NCBI GenBank assembly: GCA_964561605.1
Contig: CAZLQD010000022.1
Span: forward strand, 9,250 to 73,249
Source: JALUZX01 sp964561605
GTDB taxonomy: Bacteria > Planctomycetota > UBA1135 > JALUZX01
Reading direction: 5' to 3'
Length of the DNA stretch: 64,000 nucleotides
The notes beneath the pieces are model-generated. The model saw only the letters and a list, made by a program, of their open reading frames with translations. It ran no database searches and was not told where the DNA came from. This document shows, in pieces, positions 42,151 through 50,566 of this stretch (position 1 is its first letter; each line of letters begins with the position of its first letter). Made by a program: the position numbers and the translations under genes.

Positions 42151-43308
42151 ATGAAAGCCAACCCGGGCGGCGAGATCCCCCCTGAAGAAGTCGTGGGCCG
42201 GGACGAGCTGATCCGCCGGATCTGGCGGGTCCTGGAGCGCCAGAGCCTGGTCCTCCAGGCGGAGAGGCGCATGGGGAAGAGTTGCGTCATCAAGAAGATG
42301 ACCGCCCATCCCAGGCCGGGATTCCTGGCCCTCTACAGGGACCTGGAAGGGGTGAAGACCCCCCTGGAGTTCGTGGAGACGGTCTTCCGGGACGTGGAGA
42401 GCTACCTGAGCCGCTTCGGGAAGGTGGCGGGGAAGGCCCGGAGCCTGGCCCGGAAGCTCCAGGGGGTGCAACTGGGGAAGGTCCGCTTCCCCCAGGAACT
42501 CAGGCCCGACTGGAAAGGCATCCTGGAGGCCACCCTCCGGGACCTGGCGGACCGGCAGGAGGAGCGGCTGGTCTTCTTCTGGGACGAGATCCCCTACATG
42601 CTCCAGAACATCCGGGCCGGCGAGGGAGAAAGGGCGGCGGTGGATCTCCTGGACAACCTCCGGGCCCTGCGCCAGACCCTTCCCGGGCTCCGGATGGTCT
42701 TCACCGGCTCCATCGGCCTTCACCACGTCCTCTCCTCCTTCCGGGAGGGAGGATTGAGCCACGCCCCCACCAACGACATGTACGTCCTGGAAGTGCCGCC
42801 CCTGGAGGAGGCCGACGCGGCGGACCTGGCCTTGGCCCTCCTGGAAGGAGAAGGAATCCCCTCCCCCGATCCCCGGGCCACGGCCCTCGCCGTGGCCCGG
42901 GGGGTGGACGGCGTCCCCTACTACATCCACCACCTCGTGGACCGCCTCGCCACCTTCTCCGGACCCGTCGGCCCGGAAAAGGTGGAGGCCCTCATCGAGG
43001 AGAACCTGACCCACCCCACCGATCCCTGGCACATGGCCCACTACCGGGAACGCCTCCGGCCATATTACGGCGAAAGAGAACCCTTGGCCCTGGCGATCCT
43101 GGACATCCTCTCCGCCGGGGAGGAGCCCCTTCCCTTCGAGAAACTCCTGAATCTCCTGCAGGTCCTTCCGGCTCCGCCCTCGGCCGAGGAGGTTCGTGCA
43201 ATGCTGGCCGACCTGGCCCGGGACCACTACGTCCGGAAAGTCCCGGCAGGATACCTTTTCCGCTTTCCCATGATCCGCCGCTGGTGGCGTTCGAGCAGGG
43301 ACATCTGA
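42151..43308 (+). CDS. AAA/STAND-type ATPase A (archaeal-type ATPase family)
   Basis: 385 residues. 'VVGRDELIRRIWRVLERQSL' followed by the P-loop 'AERRMGKSCVIKKM' (RRxGKS rather than GxGKS, as in the archaeal ATPase family) and Walker B 'LVFFWDEIPYML'. Sensor-like 'VFTGSIGLHHVL' follows, and the C-terminal third is helical with winged-helix features. Role unknown; relatives occur as stand-alone regulators, DNA-associated ATPases and in defence-like modules. Its stop is separated by one base from the next ATPase gene, so the pair is certainly co-expressed. Confidence 0.8.
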   Translation: MKANPGGEIPPEEVVGRDELIRRIWRVLERQSLVLQAERRMGKSCVIKKMTAHPRPGFLALYRDLEGVKTPLEFVETVFRDVESYLSRFGKVAGKARSLARKLQGVQLGKVRFPQELRPDWKGILEATLRDLADRQEERLVFFWDEIPYMLQNIRAGEGERAAVDLLDNLRALRQTLPGLRMVFTGSIGLHHVLSSFREGGLSHAPTNDMYVLEVPPLEEADAADLALALLEGEGIPSPDPRATALAVARGVDGVPYYIHHLVDRLATFSGPVGPEKVEALIEENLTHPTDPWHMAHYRERLRPYYGEREPLALAILDILSAGEEPLPFEKLLNLLQVLPAPPSAEEVRAMLADLARDHYVRKVPAGYLFRFPMIRRWWRSSRDI

Positions 43309-43309
43309 A

Positions 43310-44815
43310 ATGGAAGACGGCGAATTCCCCCTGACCCATCCCTTCTATACCCCTCACCGCCTTCTTTCGGACCTCCTGGCAGGCAACAAGAGGATCCTGG
43401 AACGGATCGTGACCCTGGCCGGGGAAAGCGCCCCCGGAGGGAACCTGCACCACCTCCTCCTGGTGGGGCCCGCGGGAAGCGGCAAGAGCCACCTGGCCGC
43501 CCTGGCCGCCGCCCGCCTGGAGAGGCTCACCCCCGCATCGGGAAGACCCCTCGTGGCCAGGCTTCCCGAGGATCCCTGGGGAATCACCTCCTTCCCGGAC
43601 CTCCTCCTCCAGGCCTGCCGGGCTCTCGAGGGCCGGGATCCGGTGGTGGAAATCCTTCCCTCCACCTCCCGGGGAAAGGACCTCTCCCCGGCCGAGGCGG
43701 CCCGCCTCGCCGAAGAACGCCTGCGGGAGGCCGCCGGGAAGAGGCCCCTCGTCCTGATCCTGGAAAACGCCGACCAGGTCTTCGCCGCCCTGGGGGAGGA
43801 AGGCCAGAAGGCCTTCCGTTCCTTCCTCCAGCAGGATCCCTTCACCGCCGTCGTGGCCACGTCCAGAAGGCTCTTCGACGCCGTGACCCGCCGGACGGCC
43901 CCCTTCTACGGCTTCTTCCGGGTGGAACACCTGGAGCCCCTCCACTCCCGGGAGGCTTTGAACCTGGCGGGGAAGATCTTCAGGAAGCTCGGCGTCCCTC
44001 CCGGGGAGACACCCGCCTCCCGGCCCGAAGCGGCGGCCTGGGTCCGGGCGGTCCACCACGTCTCCTCGGGAAACACCCGGTTCTGCCTCCTCTTCGCCCT
44101 GGCCCTTGCAAGGGGAGAGACCTTCGAGGGGGCCTTCTTCGACGCCCTGGACCGGGTCCTCCACCTCTACCTCGCCGAGCTGAGGGACGTCTCCCCCCAG
44201 CAGAAGAAGATCCTGGACCACCTGGCCCGCCGGGAAGGATCGGTCCAGGTCAAGGAGATCGCCCGGGGATGCCTGGCCACGGAACAGACCGTCTCCTCCC
44301 AGTTGCGGGAGCTCAGAAACGCCGGCCTCGTCTCGGTCACCCGCATGGGAAGGAACTCCTACTACGAGCTCACCCCGCCCCTGCTCCGGCTCTGCCTGAA
44401 CCTCCGCCAGGGGAAGGCCGAGTCCATCCGCCTGGCCCTCCACTTCCTCTCCCACTGGTTCCGCCCGGCGAAGGAGACGGATCACCGGATTCTCGAATCC
44501 ATCCAGGCCGGGCCCGGGGGAGGGAAGTGGGAAAAGACCGCCGCCGCCCTCCTGGAAGAACACGAGAAGAAGGGGACCCTTGCCTCCCTCTCGGCAGCCC
44601 TGGTCCGGAGCCTGGCCCCCCTCCTCTCCTCACACCTGGGCGGCGGGGCTCGCCGGGCCTGGCCCGAGGCATGGAGGAAGAAGGGGGCCCGGCACCCGGA
44701 GACGGCCCTGGCCCTGGCCCTGATGGACGCAGCCCTGGGAGAATCGCCCTCCCAGGCCCTCCTGGCCCTACCCAGGGAGTACAGGGAACTCCTGGAAGGC
44801 CTGGTCCCGGCTTAA
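43310..44815 (+). CDS. AAA ATPase B with C-terminal winged-helix domain
   Basis: 501 residues. A classical P-loop 'LLVGPAGSGKSHLAALAAAR' at about residue 50 and Walker B 'RPLVLILENADQVFAALG'. A helical lid follows, then a MarR/ArsR-like winged helix ('QQKKILDHLARREGSVQVKE' and 'QTVSSQLRELRNAGLVSVTR'). The C-terminal ~150 residues are helical and Ala/Leu/Glu-rich. The layout of NTPase, DNA-binding wing and helical sensor suggests a STAND-type regulator. The function is unknown; its immediate partner is ATPase A, and recD2 lies upstream. Confidence 0.8.
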   Translation: MEDGEFPLTHPFYTPHRLLSDLLAGNKRILERIVTLAGESAPGGNLHHLLLVGPAGSGKSHLAALAAARLERLTPASGRPLVARLPEDPWGITSFPDLLLQACRALEGRDPVVEILPSTSRGKDLSPAEAARLAEERLREAAGKRPLVLILENADQVFAALGEEGQKAFRSFLQQDPFTAVVATSRRLFDAVTRRTAPFYGFFRVEHLEPLHSREALNLAGKIFRKLGVPPGETPASRPEAAAWVRAVHHVSSGNTRFCLLFALALARGETFEGAFFDALDRVLHLYLAELRDVSPQQKKILDHLARREGSVQVKEIARGCLATEQTVSSQLRELRNAGLVSVTRMGRNSYYELTPPLLRLCLNLRQGKAESIRLALHFLSHWFRPAKETDHRILESIQAGPGGGKWEKTAAALLEEHEKKGTLASLSAALVRSLAPLLSSHLGGGARRAWPEAWRKKGARHPETALALALMDAALGESPSQALLALPREYRELLEGLVPA

Positions 44816-44821
44816 GGGGCC

Positions 44822-44840
44822 GGCCGGGGAGACCCCGGCC
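44822..44840. terminator. GC-rich hairpin between convergent genes
   Basis: A perfect eight-pair stem GGCCGGGG/CCCCGGCC with an AGA loop fills the 39-base gap between ATPase B (plus) and the beta-helix protein (minus). There is no T-run. Confidence 0.6.
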
Positions 44841-44854
44841 CGGCCGCACCCGAC

Positions 44855-46204
44855 CTACAGGATCCCGAGCAGGAGATTTCCCGCCTTCACCATGCCCTTG
44901 GGGTGGACGTAGATCGCCTGGAAGTAGATCCGGATCCCCCCCGAAAGGTTGGGATCGTTGGGGATGGCAAGCTTCACACTTCCATTCCCGGGCCCGACGA
45001 AGCCGAAGGGCAGAAGCCGGGCGGGATCCAGGAGGAAGGTCCCCAGGCCCGGAAGAGTCAGGCCGGGCACGTCCCTTCCGAAGAGGTCCACGGCCACCAC
45101 ATAGGAGGCCGGGGCCTTGTGCCCGATGACGATCGTCCCCCCGGGGACCCAGGTCCCGGTCTGGGTGGTCAGGACGTCCGAGACCTCGTGGCAACCCACG
45201 TCCACCAGGGCCGCCCCGTCCCCGTTGAAATCGAAGACCCGGGCGCCCAGGTAGAAATCCGGGGTCCGGAACAGGGAGAGATCCTTCATCCAGCCCTTTC
45301 CGATCAGAGGGGAATTCGCCTTGAGCCGGAAGTCCCCCTTCGACGGGGCGACGAAGAGGGGATCGACGCTGATGTTGCTCTTGGGGAGCTTGGAGCTCGC
45401 TCCGTACCTCCCCGCATAATTCGTGGTGTTCCCCCAGGCGTCGTTGCACTCCACCAGAGAGATCGGGGTCTTCGCGGGGTCGTTGTCGACGTTGATGCCC
45501 TCCCTGCAGAGGACGGCGAGGTTGTTGAGGATCGTGCACCTCACGGCGTCGCCCGCCACCATGACCCCGAGGTTCTGGTTCTTGTATATGGTGTTGTTGT
45601 AGCAGAAGGTCCCGCTCGCCCCCCACATGCAGATCGCATCGTTGTCCAGGTCCACGAGGAGGTTGTCGTGGATCCGCGGCTTCCCCAGGGGAGTCTTGTT
45701 CCAGGACCGGACCTGGATGCCCCGCTCCAGCAGGGAGAAGAAGCACCCCGCCACTTCGATCCCCGGCGTGTTTCCGTCTACGTATACGGCCCCGTCGTAC
45801 CAACCCGCGTGCTTCCTCCGACCGTTCCGGAAATGGATTCCGAAGACGCCCGACCCGGTTGCGGAACTCTGGAACTTCAGCATCATCGGGGCTTTGCCTT
45901 CGCCGTCCAGGACGACCATGGAGGCCCCGCCCACACCTATGATCCGGACCCTGGGCTTGACCACAGGGATCGGGAACTTCTCCCCTGTCCTGGTGGGGCT
46001 GTAGAGCCCGGGCATGATGAAGAGGGTATCGCCGTTGTTCAGGGCCGAGACCCCTGTGGAGATGGACTTGAAAGGCTTGGAATACGTACCGGGATTGTTG
46101 GCCCCGCCCCGGGAAGCATCCACCCACCAGACCTTCTGGGCGGAGAGAAGAGCGCCGGGGCCGAAAAGGAGGAGAAGAGAGAGGGAAAGGGGAAGGTTTC
46201 TCAT
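44855..46204 (-). CDS. Secreted right-handed beta-helix repeat protein
   Basis: 449 residues. Signal peptide MRNLPLSLSLLLLFGPGALL followed by SAQ. The N-terminal DUF1565/NosD-like start 'YSKPFKSISTGVSALNNGDT' and a run of ~23-residue turns with 'LNNLAVLCREGINVDN' and similar Asn-rich steps mark a parallel beta-helix, a fold of carbohydrate-active and adhesive proteins. The last ~90 residues ('LPGLGTFLLDP', 'IPNDPNLSGG', 'YFQAIYV') resemble the C-terminal domain of the FG-GAP protein at 180-2852, hinting at shared sorting or anchoring. ATG 46204 is chosen for GGAGGTGA upstream. The substrate is unknown. Confidence 0.88.
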   Translation of the reverse strand: MRNLPLSLSLLLLFGPGALLSAQKVWWVDASRGGANNPGTYSKPFKSISTGVSALNNGDTLFIMPGLYSPTRTGEKFPIPVVKPRVRIIGVGGASMVVLDGEGKAPMMLKFQSSATGSGVFGIHFRNGRRKHAGWYDGAVYVDGNTPGIEVAGCFFSLLERGIQVRSWNKTPLGKPRIHDNLLVDLDNDAICMWGASGTFCYNNTIYKNQNLGVMVAGDAVRCTILNNLAVLCREGINVDNDPAKTPISLVECNDAWGNTTNYAGRYGASSKLPKSNISVDPLFVAPSKGDFRLKANSPLIGKGWMKDLSLFRTPDFYLGARVFDFNGDGAALVDVGCHEVSDVLTTQTGTWVPGGTIVIGHKAPASYVVAVDLFGRDVPGLTLPGLGTFLLDPARLLPFGFVGPGNGSVKLAIPNDPNLSGGIRIYFQAIYVHPKGMVKAGNLLLGIL

Positions 46205-46338
46205 GGCTGTCACCTCCGGAAAGACCGCGGAGAAGGGAAGGGACCGCCGATTCTACTCCCCGCCCCGGAAGAGGCAAAGCCCTCGGGCCCAGGCCCGAGT
46301 CCGGGTCGACCACTCCCCGGGCCGCCCGGGGCCTCCCT

Positions 46339-48570
46339 TCAAAGGACCGTGGCCGGATCCATGTCAAGGAGGACCTTGACGCCCTTCCGTCTCTTCTCCA
46401 GGAGGGGAGGCAGGACCTCCTCCAGGCGGTCCTCCGTCACTTCCGGGGGGATCAAGGCGAGAACGTGGAACCGCCAGCGGCCCTGGATCCTCTCCAGGGG
46501 AGCCGAGGCCGGACCGATCACGTGGAAACCCGCCCTCTTTCCTGCTTCCCGCATCTCCCTCCCGATCTCCACGGCCGACTTGAAAACCACCTCCCGGTCC
46601 GGCCCCTCGAGGACCACCCGGGCGATCCGCCCGAAGGGAGGAAACCCCCTTTCCGCCCTCTGGGCCAGCTCCACCTCGGCGAAGGCCCGATAGTCGTGCC
46701 TGGCCGCGCATACCACCGAGTGGTGGGCGGGCTGGTAGGTCTGGACCACCACCACCCCGGCCGCATCCCCCCTTCCGGCCCTTCCCGCAACCTGGGCCAC
46801 GAGCTGGAAAGTCCTTTCGCTTGCCCGGAAATCCGGCAGGAGGAGAGAGACGTCCGCCGAGATCACCCCGACGACGGTGACGTTCGGGAAATCCAGGCCC
46901 TTGGCGATCATCTGGGTCCCCACCAGGATCCGGTATTCCCCCTTCCTGAACGCCTGGAGGACCCTCCCAACGGCGTCCCTCCTCGCCATGGTGTCCGAAT
47001 CCATCCGCGCCACAGGGTATTCCGGGAAGGCCCGCCTGATCTCGCTCTCGACCCGTTCCGTTCCGAAGCCCAGGTTGTAGAGGTGGGGCCAACCGCACTC
47101 CGGGCAACGTGAAGGGGGCAGGATCTCCCTCCCGCAATAGTGGCACACGAGCCTCCCCCTGGCCCGGTGCATGGTGAGGGGAACGCTGCACTCCCTGCAC
47201 CTGACGGAGACACCGCACCGCCGGCATGTCAGGGCCGGTGAGAACCCCCTCCTGTTGAGGAAGAGGATCACCTGCTCCCCCTGTTTCAACCGGTCCCGCA
47301 TGATGTTGAGGAGCACCTGGGAGAGAAAGGCCTTGCCCCCCGGCCCCTTCTTCTCGTGGCGCATGTCCACGATCACCGTCTTGGGGATCCGGCCCCCGCC
47401 CACCCGCTCTGACAACTCCAGGAGTTCCAGTTCCCCCTCCCGGGCGGCCTTCCAGGACTCCAGGGAGGGAGTCGCACTCCCGAGGATCACCACGGCCCCG
47501 CAGATCCTGGCCCGTTCCACGGCCATGTCCCGGGCGTGGTATCTTGGGACGTTGCCCTGCTTGAAAGTGTTCTCGTGCTCTTCGTCCACCACGATCAGGC
47601 CCAGCCTCTCCAGGGGGGCGAAGAGGGCCGATCTGGGTCCCACGGCCACGGCCCGCCTCCCTTCCAGGAGAAGCCTCCACTGGTCGGCCCTCTGTGCGCT
47701 CGTCAGGGAGGAGTGGAGGACCGCCACCTCGCCGAAGCGGGCACGGAAACGGGCCACCGTCTGGGGGGTGAGAGCGATCTCCGGCACGAGGACCACGGCC
47801 GTCCTCTTCCTGGCCAGGGTCTCCTCCACGGCCCTCAGGTAGACCTCGGTCTTCCCGCTCCCGGTGACACCGAAGAGAAGGAACCCCTTGAACTTCCCCT
47901 CGTCCAGGGCGGCCCGTATCCGGTCCACGCAGGCCGCCTGGGCCCTCGTGAGGTCGGGCACCCTCCCCACCGAGCCGGGATCTCCCTGGAAATCCAGCTC
48001 TGGCCTTGCCTTCCTGGATACGATGCGGAGCATACCTTTCCGGGCCAGGGTCTCCAGGGGACTCCGGCTCACCTTGGCCCTCGAGAGGAGATCGAAGACC
48101 CGCATCTCCCCGCCGGCCTCCTTGAGGGCCCGAAGGACCCGGGCCTGTTTCTGGAGGCGCTCCTTCCCCTCCATGGCGGCGAGCTCCCGCTCCAGGGCCG
48201 TTCCCTGGAGGACCAGGAGGGCGTAGGGCACGGTCCGGGCGGCGTGATGCTTGAGGGCCGACGGGATGGCCGCGTCCAGGGCCTCACCCAGGGAGCAGAG
48301 GGTCCTCTTCGCGATCCGGCGGCAAAGGGCCATGATGTCCGCCGGGATCACCGGAGCGTGGTCCACGAGGGAATCTATCCGGCGGATACTCGAAGAAGGA
48401 AGATCCGATTCGCGCTTCAGGGCCGTGACCACCCCGACGGCCCTCCTCCTGCCGAAGCCCACCCGCACCCTGGCCCCTACGGCCACGTCCCCCTCCATGT
48501 CCGGGGGAACCAGGTAGGTGAACTCCCGCCTCAATGGGAGGGGGAGCGCCACGTCGGCGTAGAGGGGCAC
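46339..48570 (-). CDS. priA: Primosomal protein N' (replication restart helicase)
   Basis: 743 residues. An N-terminal 3'-end-binding domain ('LPLRREFTYLVPPDMEGD') precedes the SF2 helicase with Walker A 'LFGVTGSGKTEVYLRAV', 'LVPEIALTPQTVARF' and a Walker B box Asp-Glu-Glu-His in 'LIVVDEEHENTFKQ'. Eight Cys in two clusters ('CRRCGVSVRCRECSVPL', 'CHYCG', 'CPECG') bind zinc. It reloads the replisome at stalled forks. Last gene of the coaB-to-priA cluster, 9 bases after the MazG-like gene. Confidence 0.96.
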   Translation of the reverse strand: MPLYADVALPLPLRREFTYLVPPDMEGDVAVGARVRVGFGRRRAVGVVTALKRESDLPSSSIRRIDSLVDHAPVIPADIMALCRRIAKRTLCSLGEALDAAIPSALKHHAARTVPYALLVLQGTALERELAAMEGKERLQKQARVLRALKEAGGEMRVFDLLSRAKVSRSPLETLARKGMLRIVSRKARPELDFQGDPGSVGRVPDLTRAQAACVDRIRAALDEGKFKGFLLFGVTGSGKTEVYLRAVEETLARKRTAVVLVPEIALTPQTVARFRARFGEVAVLHSSLTSAQRADQWRLLLEGRRAVAVGPRSALFAPLERLGLIVVDEEHENTFKQGNVPRYHARDMAVERARICGAVVILGSATPSLESWKAAREGELELLELSERVGGGRIPKTVIVDMRHEKKGPGGKAFLSQVLLNIMRDRLKQGEQVILFLNRRGFSPALTCRRCGVSVRCRECSVPLTMHRARGRLVCHYCGREILPPSRCPECGWPHLYNLGFGTERVESEIRRAFPEYPVARMDSDTMARRDAVGRVLQAFRKGEYRILVGTQMIAKGLDFPNVTVVGVISADVSLLLPDFRASERTFQLVAQVAGRAGRGDAAGVVVVQTYQPAHHSVVCAARHDYRAFAEVELAQRAERGFPPFGRIARVVLEGPDREVVFKSAVEIGREMREAGKRAGFHVIGPASAPLERIQGRWRFHVLALIPPEVTEDRLEEVLPPLLEKRRKGVKVLLDMDPATVL

Positions 48571-48579
48571 AGGTCCTCC

Positions 48580-48876
48580 TCAGGGACAACGGCACGGCGT
48601 GGAGCCGCACCTGGGACACCCTTTCCCGTATTTTTCCCAGGCCGCCTCCTCGAGGTCCACCCCGGCCAGGGAAGCCAGGGTGGCGAGCCAGGCCAGGGCG
48701 TCGGCGAACTCCTCCTCCAGGTTCTTCCTCTCGCCCCTCCTCAGGGCCCGGACCAGCTCGCCCACTTCCTCCACGAACCAGAGGGTGGTTCCCTCGAGCC
48801 CCCTGGCCCGGTCCCGGTCCAGGTAGATCTCCTCGATTCTCGCCTGGAAGCTGGATACGCCTCGCTTTTCCACCAT
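48580..48876 (-). CDS. MazG-like nucleotide pyrophosphohydrolase domain protein
   Basis: 98 residues. All-alpha NTP-PPase fold: 'LWFVEEVGELVRALRRGE' supplies the ExxE metal ligands and 'LEEEFADALAWLATLASLAG' the ExxD pair. A short Cys-rich tail, CPRCGSTPCRC, is unusual for the family and could bind zinc. Predicted to cleave non-canonical or excess (d)NTPs to NMP and PPi. ATG 48876; it lies between the SpoIIE-type phosphatase (5-base gap) and priA (9-base gap). Confidence 0.83.
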   Translation of the reverse strand: MVEKRGVSSFQARIEEIYLDRDRARGLEGTTLWFVEEVGELVRALRRGERKNLEEEFADALAWLATLASLAGVDLEEAAWEKYGKGCPRCGSTPCRCP

Positions 48877-48881
48877 GGACC

Positions 48882-50003
48882 TCACCCTCCGTAACGGACG
48901 GAAAGAAGCACCACGTCCTCGTCGGGGGCTTCCCCGCCCAGGAAGTCCTCCACCTCGCCTCCAACCATGTCCACGAAGACCAGGGTGTTCTTGGGACCGT
49001 GACGGGCCAGGACCTCCTCGAGCCGCTCCTCGCCGTACTCCTCCCCTGAAGGAGAGAGGTTGGCGTAGATCCCCGGTGTCACCAGGACGAGCCTCTGCCC
49101 CCTCTGGAGGTTCACCCTCCTGGGCTGGAGGGCCCGGGAAAAGATCTCCCCCCGGTCCAGACCCAGGGCGATCCCCTCCAGGCCGAGGGGCTCCAGTTCG
49201 CCACGGCCGAAGAAGTAGAGGGGGGCCTGGAGGCCCATGCCCCAGGCGGTCACCTCCCCGCCGCCCCCCTTCTCCGCTTCCAGGAGGGTGAGGGTGAGGC
49301 AGGCCCCTTCCACCAGGTTCTCCTTGAGCCTCTTGTTGAGCCTCTCCAGGACCTCCGGCGGTTCCCCGCCCCTTTCCAGCCATTCCCTCAGGAGGGTCTT
49401 CCCGAGGACCATGATCATGCCCGCCGCCGCCCCCGCGCCCTGGGCGGACCCGGCGGCCAGGAAGAGCTTGTCCCCCCGGTCCAGGAATTCGAGGAAGTCC
49501 CCGCCCCCGCGCCTTCCCGGGAGAAAGAGCCCTCCCGCTTCCCAGGCCGAATCCTCCAGGAAGGGGTCGGGCATCATCTTGCCCCGGACCCGGCCCAGGA
49601 GGCGGGCCTCCTTCTCCCGGATCCGGGCCAGCTCCTCCTCCACCACGCCCTCCCTGAGGTTGCCGGCCAGTTCCTCGAGCTGGCGGATCAGGCGGCCCGA
49701 CTCCTGGATTCCCCGGCCTCCGCGGAAGCGGACCCCGAAATCCCCCCTGGCGAGTTTACCCACGGCCAGGGCGATCTCGTTGAAGACCCGGCCCACCTTG
49801 GCCCCCTCCATCCAGGCAAGGCCGGCCACGCCCGCCCCGAGGAGGAGGCTGGCGAAGAGAAGGAGCTGGGGAGGAGAACCCTTCCGGCCCATCAGTGAGA
49901 CCAGCAACAGGGCGAGGAAGGAGGCGCCCCCCAGGAAAAGGGCCAACCTCGTGGCCAGGGGGACTCCTCCCCCGCGCCCCTTCCTTTTCCTCCCCCTGCT
50001 CAC
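48882..50003 (-). CDS. Membrane-anchored SpoIIE-type PP2C phosphatase with HAMP-like linker
   Basis: 373 residues. Two N-terminal hydrophobic helices ('ATRLALFLGGASFLALLLVS', then 'QLLLFASLLLGAGVAGLAWM') are followed by a HAMP-like stretch ('IALAVGKLARGDFGVRF'), a helical linker and a SpoIIE/RsbU-type domain. That domain has 'GGGDFLEFLDRGDKLFLAAG', 'GAGAAAGMIMVLGKTLL' and 'DEDVVLLSVRYGG', the last corresponding to the usual 'DDxTLLVLRR'. Predicted serine phosphatase of an anti-anti-sigma pathway. GTG 50003 overlaps the pgsA stop by 4 bases (GTGA). No anti-sigma partner is visible. Confidence 0.82.
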   Translation of the reverse strand: MSRGRKRKGRGGGVPLATRLALFLGGASFLALLLVSLMGRKGSPPQLLLFASLLLGAGVAGLAWMEGAKVGRVFNEIALAVGKLARGDFGVRFRGGRGIQESGRLIRQLEELAGNLREGVVEEELARIREKEARLLGRVRGKMMPDPFLEDSAWEAGGLFLPGRRGGGDFLEFLDRGDKLFLAAGSAQGAGAAAGMIMVLGKTLLREWLERGGEPPEVLERLNKRLKENLVEGACLTLTLLEAEKGGGGEVTAWGMGLQAPLYFFGRGELEPLGLEGIALGLDRGEIFSRALQPRRVNLQRGQRLVLVTPGIYANLSPSGEEYGEERLEEVLARHGPKNTLVFVDMVGGEVEDFLGGEAPDEDVVLLSVRYGG

Positions 50004-50566
50004 AGGCGAAGCACCTTCCGGGCCCGGACCAGGTAGGTTCCGCCGGACCAGATCGTCAGGGCCAGGGCGGCCCAGACCAGGAGGGGCGTAAGAAAGGTGA
50101 AGGCCAAGGAGATCCCGGCCAGCCTCCCCAGGAGGAAACCCAGGGCCAGGGCCTGGACGGTGAACTTCCACTTCCCCGCCCAGGTGGCCGAGAAATCCAC
50201 CCCCTCCCCCTCGGCGAGGGAGCGGATTCCGCTCACCAGGAACTCACGGCCCAGGATGACCACCACCATCCAGGGCGGGAGAAGGGCCGCCGTATCCGGC
50301 CTGGAACAAAGAAAGGTGGCCGTCCCAAGGACGAGGATCTTGTCCACGAAGGGGTCCGCCACCCGGCCGAAGCGGGTCACCTGGCCGTAACGCCTGGCGA
50401 GGAAACCGTCCAGGAAGTCCGACGCGGCGGCGACGATGAAGAGAACCACCACCGCCAGGACCTGCCAGGAGGGAAGGGGGCCGGCGGCGGGGAGGAAGGC
50501 CAGGAGCACGAAGATGACCAGGCAAAGGAGGAGCCTGCCCATGGTGATGCTGTTGGGAAGGTTCAT
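50000..50566 (-). CDS. pgsA: CDP-diacylglycerol-glycerol-3-phosphate 3-phosphatidyltransferase
   Basis: 188 residues, about six transmembrane helices. The CDP-alcohol phosphotransferase motif D(x2)DG(x2)AR(x8)G(x3)D(x3)D is complete, from 'SDFLDGFLARRYG' to 'GRVADPFVDK'. 'MNLPNSITMGRLLL' is the usual PgsA start. It makes phosphatidylglycerol phosphate in the inner membrane. The start overlaps the rimO stop by 4 bases (ATGA) and the stop overlaps the phosphatase start. Confidence 0.95.
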   Translation of the reverse strand: MNLPNSITMGRLLLCLVIFVLLAFLPAAGPLPSWQVLAVVVLFIVAAASDFLDGFLARRYGQVTRFGRVADPFVDKILVLGTATFLCSRPDTAALLPPWMVVVILGREFLVSGIRSLAEGEGVDFSATWAGKWKFTVQALALGFLLGRLAGISLAFTFLTPLLVWAALALTIWSGGTYLVRARKVLRL

